14,133 bases of DNA from Hydrogenophaga sp. Lineage in GTDB: Bacteria; Pseudomonadota; Gammaproteobacteria; Burkholderiales; Burkholderiaceae. This document shows, in pieces, positions 1-6,522 of the stretch (its first letter is position 1; each line of letters starts with the position of its first letter). Below the pieces are notes generated by a model. It had not been told where the DNA came from. It did not search any database and saw only the letters and a list, made by a program, of their open reading frames with translations. The translations under genes were made by a program, and so were the position numbers. The stretch is from positions 1 through 14,133 of the forward strand of contig JALOSH010000215.1 of NCBI GenBank assembly GCA_025458545.1, given 5' to 3'.

Positions 1-339
1 CACATCGAAGCGGCATGGGGGTTCTGAGCCAAGCCGCAGCAAAAAGTGCCGTGCCGCGAGCACGATGCGGCGCTGCTTCAGCGCGGTGATGCTGCCACCA
101 GCTCCGCCACGCGAGGCGCTGGTGCGCTGACGCACCTCGACGAAGACCAGCGTGCCGTCGGGCTCGCGCATAATCAAATCGACCTCGCCACCGCCACGCC
201 CGGGGGTCTTGAAGTTGCGTTGTACCAGGCGCAAACCGGAGCGCTGCAAGTGCTGCAAGGCCGCGTCTTCGGCCGCGTCGCCGCGCTGTTTGGTGGTCAC
301 GAGCGCGCCCACTGCGCCCTGCTTCTTGGAAAACCACAT
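1..339 (-). CDS. yraN: YraN family protein (UPF0102), predicted endonuclease-like, partial (C-terminus outside window)
   Basis: The minus strand reads 113 codons from an ATG at 339 to the window edge without a stop, so the C-terminus (perhaps 10-20 residues) is missing. The protein has the UPF0102/YraN pattern: a KQRGDAAEDAAL helix near residues 17-28, a GGGEVDLI core at about 49-56 and VFVEVRQR at about 65-72. The acidic residues Asp54 and Glu68 sit where the family has its restriction-endonuclease-like (PD-(D/E)XK-type) centre. YraN proteins are widespread and small, and their biological role is not settled; DNA processing is a family-level inference. The gene is divergent from rsmI, a common pairing in proteobacteria. 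The start codons share base 339, so each gene's promoter must lie inside the other's coding sequence or in an upstream gene. Confidence 0.9.
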   Translation of the reverse strand, partial: MWFSKKQGAVGALVTTKQRGDAAEDAALQHLQRSGLRLVQRNFKTPGRGGGEVDLIMREPDGTLVFVEVRQRTSASRGGAGGSITALKQRRIVLAARHFLLRLGSEPPCRFDV

Positions 340-1259
340 TGTCTGCAAGCACTCCATCCCTGTTGGCCGCCGCGCACGAAGCGGCGGCACACCAGCATTA
401 TCCGCAGGGCGCGCTCTACATGGTGGCCACGCCCATCGGCAACCTGGCCGACATTGCGCTGCGCGCCCTGCACGTGCTCGGGCTGGTGAACACGGTGGCG
501 TGCGAAGACACGCGACACACCGCCAGCCTGCTGCAGGGCTACGGCCTGCACAAACCGCTGCTCGCGCTGCACGAGCACAACGAGGCCGAGGCCGCGCAGG
601 CGGTGATCCAGCGCTTGCGCGAAGGCCAGCGGGTGGCCTATGTGAGCGACGCCGGCACGCCCGGCGTGAGCGACCCCGGCGCGCGGCTCTGCGCTGCGGT
701 GGTGCAAGCCGGGCTGCGCTGCGTGCCGCTGCCCGGCGCCAGCAGCATCACCGCGCTGCTGAGCGTGGCCGGCACCGGCGGACACGACGGGCGTTTTGTG
801 TTCAGCGGTTTTCTCTCGTCGAAGGCGGCCGAGCGCCAGCGCGAGGTGCAGGCCATCGGCGCCGACGCGCGGGCCTGTGTGCTGCTCGAAGCGCCGCACC
901 GCATCGAGGCGCTGGCCAGAGACCTCGCCGCGCTGGGCGAGCGCGCGGTCACCGTGGGTCGCGAGCTGACCAAACAGTTTGAAGAGGTGGCTCAGGTAAA
1001 AGCCAGCGAGCTGTCGGCCTGGCTGCAGGGCAGCCCGCACCGCCTGCGGGGCGAATTTGTGCTGTTGATCCACCCGCAACCCGCGACCAGCGATCCGGGC
1101 ATGGACGCCCGCACGCTGCGCACGCTGGACCTGCTGCTGGCCGAATTGCCGGTGAAAACGGCGGTGCGCCTGTGTGCCGAGATCACTGGCCAGCCGCGCA
1201 ACGCGCTCTACGAAGCGGCGCTGGCCCGGCGCCAACAGGCCGACCCCGGCGAAGGCTGA
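339..1259 (+). CDS. rsmI: 16S rRNA (cytidine(1402)-2'-O)-methyltransferase RsmI
   Basis: The 306-aa product methylates the ribose of C1402 in 16S rRNA using S-adenosylmethionine, tuning the decoding centre; it is cytoplasmic. Tetrapyrrole-methylase-fold motifs are in order: TPIGNL (31-36), CEDTR (55-59), the loop SDAGTPGVSDPG (103-114), LPGASS (131-136), FSGFL, the APHR segment and GRELTK. Length fits the family (about 280-310). The start chosen is TTG 339, with GGA at 328-330 as a weak ribosome site. TTG 363 and ATG 420 are alternatives, but ATG 420 starts immediately before VATPIGN and would leave the first strand very short. The first 27 residues resemble the extension usual in Comamonadaceae. 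The gene ends 11 bases from the convergent membrane-protein gene. Confidence 0.93.
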   Translation: MSASTPSLLAAAHEAAAHQHYPQGALYMVATPIGNLADIALRALHVLGLVNTVACEDTRHTASLLQGYGLHKPLLALHEHNEAEAAQAVIQRLREGQRVAYVSDAGTPGVSDPGARLCAAVVQAGLRCVPLPGASSITALLSVAGTGGHDGRFVFSGFLSSKAAERQREVQAIGADARACVLLEAPHRIEALARDLAALGERAVTVGRELTKQFEEVAQVKASELSAWLQGSPHRLRGEFVLLIHPQPATSDPGMDARTLRTLDLLLAELPVKTAVRLCAEITGQPRNALYEAALARRQQADPGEG

Positions 1260-1270
1260 TCGGACCGCCT

Positions 1271-1618
1271 TCAGCGCAGCGGCTGCGGCCGACCGTCGGA
1301 CCGGGTGCCGGGGGGCGACGCCGCGGCGGGGTTGTCGGGCACTTCGGTCACCTGCACATCGACCACATCGCCCGCGGGCTGGCCAGGCCGACCGGGCCAC
1401 ACACCCTGGGTGTAGCGCTGCGACTGGGCGCGCATGCGGCTGAACATCACCACCGGCGCGGGCTTGCGCCCGGTGAGCAGCGCGAGCAGCGAGGCCAGCA
1501 CCACCAGCACCAGGGCGACGATCAGAAAGCCGAGCACGAACACCGTGGCGGCGAGCACCAGGGCGATCTTGATGGCGCCCCGCAAGAGGCGGGCAAACAA
1601 ATCGATGAGTCCATTCAT
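1271..1618 (-). CDS. hypothetical single-helix membrane protein, 115 aa
   Basis: I do not recognise a named family. The frame starts at ATG 1618 and stops at 1271. Residues about 15-48 form one long hydrophobic stretch rich in Val, Leu, Ala and Ile, long enough for one helix with overhang or a tight hairpin. It is preceded by basic residues (Arg10, Arg13, Lys17) and followed by TGRKP, suggesting an inner-membrane anchor. The remaining 65 residues are polar, rich in Pro, Gly and Arg, and probably disordered. No clear ribosome site precedes ATG 1618 (the upstream sequence is CT-rich), so the start is less sure. Hydrophobic codon pattern, rather than homology, supports it as real. It converges on rsmI and diverges from the secreted-protein gene at 1792. 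Confidence 0.68.
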   Translation of the reverse strand: MNGLIDLFARLLRGAIKIALVLAATVFVLGFLIVALVLVVLASLLALLTGRKPAPVVMFSRMRAQSQRYTQGVWPGRPGQPAGDVVDVQVTEVPDNPAAASPPGTRSDGRPQPLR

Positions 1619-1791
1619 GGGAGAGAGAGCCCGTGGGGTTGCAAGAGTTCCGCGGCTGTGGCCGCGCGGGAGGGTTATCGCCAGGGGTTGGTGCGGTGCC
1701 CGCAAGCGCCCCACACAATGTCGGTAGATTGCCACAATCTGTTCACATCTTGGGCCCCGGACCCGATTTGCAAGCCCCAACGGAACTCCCC
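1619..1791. promoter_or_regulatory. divergent intergenic region with a 6-base dyad
   Basis: These 173 bases separate two divergent genes and should hold both promoters. At 1726-1740 lies a perfect inverted repeat, AGATTG-CCA-CAATCT, a plausible operator-like dyad for a dimeric regulator. CACAAT at 1714-1719 could be a -10 box, but no -35 box sits at proper spacing, so no promoter is called with confidence. Confidence 0.35.
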
Positions 1792-2445
1792 ATGCCGATT
1801 CGACCCCTGCGCACCCTGCTGACCCACACATCAGCCGCTCTGGCGGCGGTCTGTTTCGCCTGGCCGGTCCAGGCGCTGGAGCTGGACGACGTGGCCCGCG
1901 AAGGCGAGCTGCGGTTCCTGGCCATCCGGCCCGACCCGGGCGCCTACTGGTACGAATCGCGGGTGCAGATCGGTGAAGACAGCCTGCGCACCGGCATCGT
2001 GCAGCTCTCCACCTGCCACCGCCAGCTCGACCCCAACCACAGAATCGTGATCGCCTTCAACCCGGACCGGGTCCAGAGTATCCGGGTGGTCTCTTCCGAT
2101 GGCGTGGGTCGGGCGGAGGTGCAGGGTCACCGGGTGGAAATGGCCGATGTGCAACGCGGCGGGCACATCTGCATCGACCTGCACTCGCGCATCCTGGACC
2201 GCCTGGACGAGCGCAGCTGGCGGCTCAACGCCGGCCCGCTGATGCGCCGTTACATCGACGGCTACCTGCCGATGCACGCGCGGCTGGCCTTCCACTGGCC
2301 CGACGGCCTGCTGCAGGTGCGCGAGACCCGGCCGGCGGCACAACCCGGGGTCCGCATCGGCGTCAACGGCGCGGGCGCCGAACTCGATCTGGTGTTCGCC
2401 GGGCGCATGACCGCCACGGTGGATCTGGTGCGAGGCGCCCCCTGA
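1792..2445 (+). CDS. hypothetical secreted (periplasmic) protein, 217 aa
   Basis: ATG 1792 follows GGAA at 1782-1785, a reasonable ribosome site. The N-terminus is a typical Sec signal peptide: basic start (Arg4, Arg7), hydrophobic core at about 8-24, and a predicted signal peptidase I cut after VQA (residue 28). The mature part of about 189 residues is beta-rich in appearance and has only two cysteines, Cys75 and Cys127, which could form a disulfide in the periplasm. Later segments include MRRYIDGYLPMHARLAF (about 151-167) and a C-terminal LDLVFAGRMTATVDLV stretch resembling alternating strands. There is no catalytic motif or lipobox. I do not recognise the family and assign no function. The gene is monocistronic or first in line, with 138 bases before the next gene. 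Confidence 0.78.
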   Translation: MPIRPLRTLLTHTSAALAAVCFAWPVQALELDDVAREGELRFLAIRPDPGAYWYESRVQIGEDSLRTGIVQLSTCHRQLDPNHRIVIAFNPDRVQSIRVVSSDGVGRAEVQGHRVEMADVQRGGHICIDLHSRILDRLDERSWRLNAGPLMRRYIDGYLPMHARLAFHWPDGLLQVRETRPAAQPGVRIGVNGAGAELDLVFAGRMTATVDLVRGAP

Positions 2446-2519
2446 CACCCGCCCTGAAGCAGTTCCCCAACACCCCTGCAGCGCTCCCGCAGCGCGACCG
2501 ACCCCAACTGCTCCCGACC

Positions 2520-2548
2520 ATCTGTCTGCCGCTGTGGACTGCTATGCT
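2520..2548 (+). promoter_or_regulatory. candidate extended -10 promoter for the DUF502 gene
   Basis: TGCTATGCT at 2540-2548 matches an extended -10 element (TGn plus TATGCT) 35 bases upstream of ATG 2584. The -35 region (around 2520-2525) is poor, as is usual for extended -10 promoters. Pattern match only. Confidence 0.33.
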
Positions 2549-2583
2549 GGAATCACAAAAAACATTGCAACGCCCGCTCCGCC

Positions 2584-3180
2584 ATGAAACGCATCTCCCA
2601 GTACTTTTTCCGTGGCCTGATCGCCTTCCTGCCCGTGGCCATCACGGTCTATGTGCTGATCCTCTTCGTCACCTGGATCGAACGGTCTGCCATGGCGCTG
2701 ATCCGCCCCGTCACCGGCGACTTCTACCTGCCCGGTCTGGGCATCGCGCTCGGCGCGGTGATGATCCTGGGGCTGGGAGTGCTGATTTCCTTGCCGTTCG
2801 TCACGCGGCTGCTGTCTTGGGTGGAGCTGCCCTTCACCAACCTGCCGGTGGTGAAAAGCATCTACTCGTCGCTGAAAAACTTCGCCGACTATTTCGCGCC
2901 GCATGAAAAGGACGCGCAACAGGTCGTTTTGCTCAAGATGCCGGGCAACGACCTGAGCATCGTTGGGCTGGTCACGCGGCAGAGCATGAAAGGCATGCCC
3001 AAAGGCATCGGCGAGCTGGGAGACCAGGTCGCCGTCTACCTGCCCATGGGCTACATGATCGGCGGCTACACGGTGTTCGTGCCGCGCAGCTGGACCACAC
3101 CGGTGGAGATGTCGGTCGAAGAAGCCATGCGCATGGCCCTGATCGCGTTCATGGCCTCCGGAAAAGCCGACAAGTCATGA
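2584..3180 (+). CDS. DUF502 family inner-membrane protein
   Basis: This 198-aa protein matches the DUF502 family throughout. TM helix 1 spans about residues 8-32 (FFRGLIAFLPVAITVYVLIL) and TM helix 2 about 49-72. They are followed by the signature run LPFTNLPVVKSIYSSLKN (about 82-99) and a soluble domain with MPKGIGELGDQVAVYLPMG and GGYTVFVPRSW. Length is normal (about 200). The biochemical function of the family is not established; related plant proteins (COV/LCV) affect vascular patterning, which says little about bacteria. No strong ribosome site is visible before ATG 2584. The TGA overlaps the ATG of the acyl-CoA synthetase gene in ATGA (3177-3180), implying translational coupling. Confidence 0.9.
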   Translation: MKRISQYFFRGLIAFLPVAITVYVLILFVTWIERSAMALIRPVTGDFYLPGLGIALGAVMILGLGVLISLPFVTRLLSWVELPFTNLPVVKSIYSSLKNFADYFAPHEKDAQQVVLLKMPGNDLSIVGLVTRQSMKGMPKGIGELGDQVAVYLPMGYMIGGYTVFVPRSWTTPVEMSVEEAMRMALIAFMASGKADKS

Positions 3181-3522
3181 GCATCCGAAACCTCGACGCG
3201 CTGTTTGCGCCCGCCTCGGTCGCGGTCTTCGGCGCCTCCGAGCGCCCGGCCAGCGTGGGCGGCACGGTCTGGCGCAACCTGCACGCGCAGTTCACCGGTC
3301 GGCTCTACCCGGTCAACCCCAAACACAGCGCGCTCGACGGCGTGACCGCCTACCGCGATGTGGCGGCATTGCCCGAAGCCCCCGATCTGGCCGTGATCTG
3401 CACGCCCGCCGCCACGGTGGTGGAACTGATCGCCCAGCTGGGCGCGCGCGGCACGCGAGCGGCCATCGTCGTCACCGCCCAGCTTCGCGCACATCGGCGC
3501 CCAGCCCGGCGAGCTGGCCTTC

Positions 3523-5835
3523 GTGTCGCAATCGGGCGCGCTGGTCACCGCCATGTTGGACTGGGCGGCCTCGCGCGGCATCGGTTTTTCGCACTTCGTC
3601 TCGCTCGGCGAACACGCCGATGTGGACTTTGGCGACATGCTGGATTTCCTGGGCAGCGACCCGCGCACCCGCGCCATCCTGCTCTACATCGAATCGGTGG
3701 ACCAGGACAGCCCCCACGCTCCACCGCTGCGCGGGTCGCTGCCCCCCGGGGGGGCGCAGCCGGCCTTGGGGCGGCTCGGCGGCCAGCTGGTCCGCAAGTT
3801 CATGTCGGCCGCGCGCGCGGCGGCGCGCAACAAGCCGGTGATCGTGGTCAAGGCCGGGCGCTCGTCGGCAGGCCAGGCGGCGGCGGCTTCGCACACCGGC
3901 GCGCTGGCGGGCTCCGACGCGGTGTTCGACGCGGCCATCGCCCGCTCGGGCATGCTGCGCGTGCTCACCCTGCCCGACCTGTTCCTCGCTGCCGAAACCC
4001 TGGCGCGCTTTCGCGACGGACCATCGGACGCTCTCACCGTGCTCACCAACGGCGGCGGCGCGGGCGTGATGGCGGCCGACGAAGCCTCGGCGCTGGGCGT
4101 GCCGCTCACGGTGCTGGACACGGCCATGCTGGAGCGGCTCGACGCCGTGCTGCCCGCCAACTGGTCGCACGCCAACCCGGTGGACATCATTGGCGACGCG
4201 CCCGCCGCGCGCTATGTGGCCGCGCTGGAAGCGCTCGCCCACGACACCCGAAGCGCCGTGCTCTTCATCCACGCGCCCACCGCCATCGTGCCCAGCGCCG
4301 AGATTGCGCAGGCCCTGCTGCCGCAGGTGACGGCGCAACCCCGGCGCGTGCTCGGTTGCTGGCTCGGTGACGGCGCGGTGGCGCAGGCCCGCCAGACCTT
4401 CCGCGATGCCGGCGTGCCCGACTTCAACACCTCTGAAGAAGCGGTGCGCGCCTTTTCTTTTTTGCGCAGCTACCGCCAGCACCAGGTGGAACTGCTGCAG
4501 ACGCCGCCCCAGCGCAGCGCGGCGCGGGCGCCCGATCTGCCCGCCATCCGCGCCATCGTGCAGGCGGTGCTGGCCGACGGCCGCGAGCTGCTGACCGAAC
4601 CCGAGGCCAAGGCCCTGCTCGGTGCCGCCGGGCTGCCGGTGGTGCCCACGCGCGTGGTCGGCCCCAGCGCTGATGAGGCACAAGCCGCCGCCGACGCCCT
4701 GGGCTATCCGGTGGTGGTGAAAATCCTCTCGCACGCCATCAGCCACAAGAGCGACGTGGGCGGCGTGCGCCTGAACATCGGCAGCGCCCGCGAACTGCGC
4801 GAGGTCTGCACCGCCATGCTGGCGCGCGTGCGCGAGCTGCGGCCCGACGCCGATGTGCAAGGCTTCACCGTGCAGCCCATGGTCCGCTTGAAGCACGCGC
4901 ACGAACTCATCGTCGGCGCCAGCGTCGACCGGGTGTTCGGCCCGGTGATCCTGTTCGGCGCGGGTGGCACGGCGGTGGAGGTGCTGGCCGACCGTGCGCT
5001 CTCGCTGCCGCCGCTCAACACGCCGCTGGCACTGGCGCAGATCGGGCGCACGCGCATCGCCCAGCTGCTCCGGGGCTACCGCGACGAACCGGCCGCCGAC
5101 ATCGACGCCGTGGCCCAGGTGCTGGTGAGCGTGTCGCAATTGCTGGCCGAGGTGCCCGAAATCGCCGAACTGGACATCAACCCGCTGCTGGCGAACCACG
5201 AGGCCGTGGTGGCGCTGGACGCGCGGGTGCGCGTGTCGGCCTCCCAACCGGCGGGCGCGGCGAACTTCGCCATCCAGCCCTATCCGGCCGAACTGGTCGA
5301 GACCTGGGACTGGCAGCACCGGGGTGTTCGCCAGCCGCTCACCCTGCGCCCGATCCGCCCGGAAGACGAACCCCAGCACCGCGTGTTCCTGGAAAAGCTG
5401 GCGCCCGAAGACATCCGCCTGCGCGTGTTCTACAGCCGCCGCAGCATCGAACACACCGAACTGGCCCGGCTCACGCAGATCGACTATGCGCGCGAAATGG
5501 CCTTCATCGCCACGCGCCAGGTCGAGGGCGGCGGCGAAGAAACCCTGGGCACCGTGCGCGCCACGGTGGACCCGGACAACCACACCGCCGAGTTCGGCGT
5601 GATCGTGCGTTCGGACCTCAAAGGCTCGGGCCTGGGTCAGCGGCTCATGGACAAGATGATCGGGCACCTGCGCCAGCGTGGCACCCAGCGCCTGGTGGGC
5701 CAGGTGCTGCACGAGAACGCCGCCATGCTGGAACTTGCGCGCGCGCTCGGCTTCCAAGAAGGTCCCGTCCCCAACGAGCCCGACGAGCACCACCTGCGCT
5801 TTGTCTCGTTGAGCCTACAAACAACGGGCGCCTGA
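3523..5835 (+). CDS. intact 3' fragment of the synthetase/GNAT gene (770 aa if GTG 3523 is used)
   Basis: This is the longest uninterrupted frame of the broken locus. The frame is open from 3430, with GTG 3523 (the Val of FVSQSGAL) as first start-like codon; there is no convincing ribosome site, so real initiation here is doubtful. It would retain the second and third synthetase domains, the SHTG histidine, the ATP-grasp domain and the whole GNAT domain (residues about 606-765), but lack the N-terminal CoA-binding domain. If translated, only the acetyltransferase could plausibly work alone. Listed because a gene caller would report it; biologically it belongs to the 3177-5835 locus. Confidence 0.55.
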   Translation: MSQSGALVTAMLDWAASRGIGFSHFVSLGEHADVDFGDMLDFLGSDPRTRAILLYIESVDQDSPHAPPLRGSLPPGGAQPALGRLGGQLVRKFMSAARAAARNKPVIVVKAGRSSAGQAAAASHTGALAGSDAVFDAAIARSGMLRVLTLPDLFLAAETLARFRDGPSDALTVLTNGGGAGVMAADEASALGVPLTVLDTAMLERLDAVLPANWSHANPVDIIGDAPAARYVAALEALAHDTRSAVLFIHAPTAIVPSAEIAQALLPQVTAQPRRVLGCWLGDGAVAQARQTFRDAGVPDFNTSEEAVRAFSFLRSYRQHQVELLQTPPQRSAARAPDLPAIRAIVQAVLADGRELLTEPEAKALLGAAGLPVVPTRVVGPSADEAQAAADALGYPVVVKILSHAISHKSDVGGVRLNIGSARELREVCTAMLARVRELRPDADVQGFTVQPMVRLKHAHELIVGASVDRVFGPVILFGAGGTAVEVLADRALSLPPLNTPLALAQIGRTRIAQLLRGYRDEPAADIDAVAQVLVSVSQLLAEVPEIAELDINPLLANHEAVVALDARVRVSASQPAGAANFAIQPYPAELVETWDWQHRGVRQPLTLRPIRPEDEPQHRVFLEKLAPEDIRLRVFYSRRSIEHTELARLTQIDYAREMAFIATRQVEGGGEETLGTVRATVDPDNHTAEFGVIVRSDLKGSGLGQRLMDKMIGHLRQRGTQRLVGQVLHENAAMLELARALGFQEGPVPNEPDEHHLRFVSLSLQTTGA
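3699..3793. repeat. GC-rich palindromic repeat element inserted in frame in the synthetase gene
   Basis: Relatives join ESV almost directly to RKFMSAARAA. Here 31 codons (3700-3792) lie between them and read as low-complexity Pro/Gly/Leu/Arg sequence. The DNA has a core palindrome at 3738-3760, GCTGCCCCCC followed by GGGGGGGCGCAGC, and perfect 7-base terminal inverted repeats, GGACCAG (3699-3705) and CTGGTCC (3787-3793). Segments such as CCCCCACGCTCC and CCTTGGGGCGG resemble an intergenic repeat that I recall as abundant in Comamonadaceae genomes; this is memory, not a search. No second copy was noticed in this window. The insertion keeps the frame. Confidence 0.65.
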
Positions 5836-5868
5836 ACGGCGCCTGGCACGCCTTGCTGGAGCCACCCC

Positions 5869-6510
5869 ATGACAACCCTTTCAACACCCCCATCCCGCCG
5901 TTCGATGCTCTTGCGCAGCGCTGGCCTGATCGCCGCCACCGCCGCGCCCGCCTGGCTGACGCCCGCCCTGGCCCAGACCGCGCTGCGACCCACCCCCAGC
6001 CAGACCGAAGGCCCGTACTACCCGGTGGCCCTGCCGGCCGACACCGACTTCGACCTGCTGCGCACCGGCAACGTGGCCTACGGCAAAGGCCAGCCAGCCT
6101 GGATCGAAGGCGTGGTGACCGACACCCGCGGCGTGCCGGTGTCGGGCGCGGTGGTCGAAATCTGGCAATGCGATCAGGACGGCAACTACCACCACCCGGG
6201 CGACGGCGGCAAGGCCGACCCGGCGTTCCAGGGTTTTGGCCGTGTGGCCGTGGGCAAAGACGGGCGCTACCGTTTCCGCACCCTCAAGCCCGCGCCGTAC
6301 AGCGGTCGCACGCCGCACATCCATGTAAAGGTCAAGCTGGACCGCCAGGATCTGCTGACCACCCAGTTTTATGTGCAGGGCGATCCGGGGAATGCGCGCG
6401 ACTTTCTCTGGCGGCGGCTGGGTGAACAGGGGCAGGCCGCCTTGACGAAACCCTTCGTCGCGGGCGCCGACGGCTTGCGGGCCGAGTTCCCCATCGTCGT
6501 CCAGGCCTGA
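5869..6510 (+). CDS. Tat-exported intradiol ring-cleavage dioxygenase family protein
   Basis: The 213-aa product belongs to the Dioxygenase_C family (protocatechuate 3,4-dioxygenase/hydroxyquinol dioxygenase fold), whose members cleave catechol-type rings between the hydroxyls using non-heme Fe(III). All four expected ligands are visible: Tyr107 (in DGNYHHP), Tyr144 (in KPAPYSGRTP), His150 and His152 (in PHIHV). TEGPYYP (46-52) is the usual N-terminal signature. The N-terminus has a twin-arginine motif SRRSMLL (9-15), a hydrophobic segment at about 18-30 and a likely cut after ALA (residue 35), so a folded metalloprotein is exported to the periplasm. GGAG at 5858-5861 lies 7 bases before ATG 5869. 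It starts 33 bases after the synthetase gene and ends 12 bases before the DUF457 gene. Natural substrate is unknown; no aromatic-degradation genes adjoin it. It is the only intact gene in the damaged stretch. Confidence 0.9.
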   Translation: MTTLSTPPSRRSMLLRSAGLIAATAAPAWLTPALAQTALRPTPSQTEGPYYPVALPADTDFDLLRTGNVAYGKGQPAWIEGVVTDTRGVPVSGAVVEIWQCDQDGNYHHPGDGGKADPAFQGFGRVAVGKDGRYRFRTLKPAPYSGRTPHIHVKVKLDRQDLLTTQFYVQGDPGNARDFLWRRLGEQGQAALTKPFVAGADGLRAEFPIVVQA

Positions 6511-6522
6511 CACAACTCGCGC

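Larger units (their letters stand above)
3177..5835 (+). pseudogene. NDP-forming acyl-CoA synthetase / GNAT acetyltransferase fusion (Pat-like), frame-broken
   Basis: The locus encodes the Pat/PatZ architecture: CoA-binding Rossmann domain, succinyl-CoA-ligase-like domains, ATP-grasp domain, then a C-terminal GNAT domain. Relatives acetylate protein lysines (e.g. acyl-CoA synthetases) in the cytoplasm. The first 101 codons (to about 3479) hold APASVAVFGASERPASVGG and YPVNPKH. The reading then jumps to another frame, at SFAHIGAQPGELAFVSQSG (from 3481). About 40-45 residues normally between these points, including the conserved GPNC loop, are absent, and the net change is not a multiple of three. 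Downstream is normal apart from an in-frame insertion at about 3700-3792. The SHTG motif (His codon 3892-3894), the phospho-histidine position of ADP-forming synthetases, is kept. ATP-grasp spans about 4530-5240 and GNAT about 5338-5820, with GSGLGQ for acetyl-CoA binding. It is coupled to the DUF502 gene. Real decay or assembly loss cannot be told apart here. Confidence 0.85.

Noticed and set aside
297..1718. Minus-strand 473-codon frame across rsmI
   Set aside because: Antisense shadow with no recognisable domain; rsmI is unmistakable on the other strand.
3472..5793. Minus-strand open frame of 773 codons opposite the synthetase gene
   Set aside because: It is the GC-rich antisense shadow of the plus-strand gene: His/Arg/Gly/Ala-rich, no domain, and the plus strand has clear family motifs.
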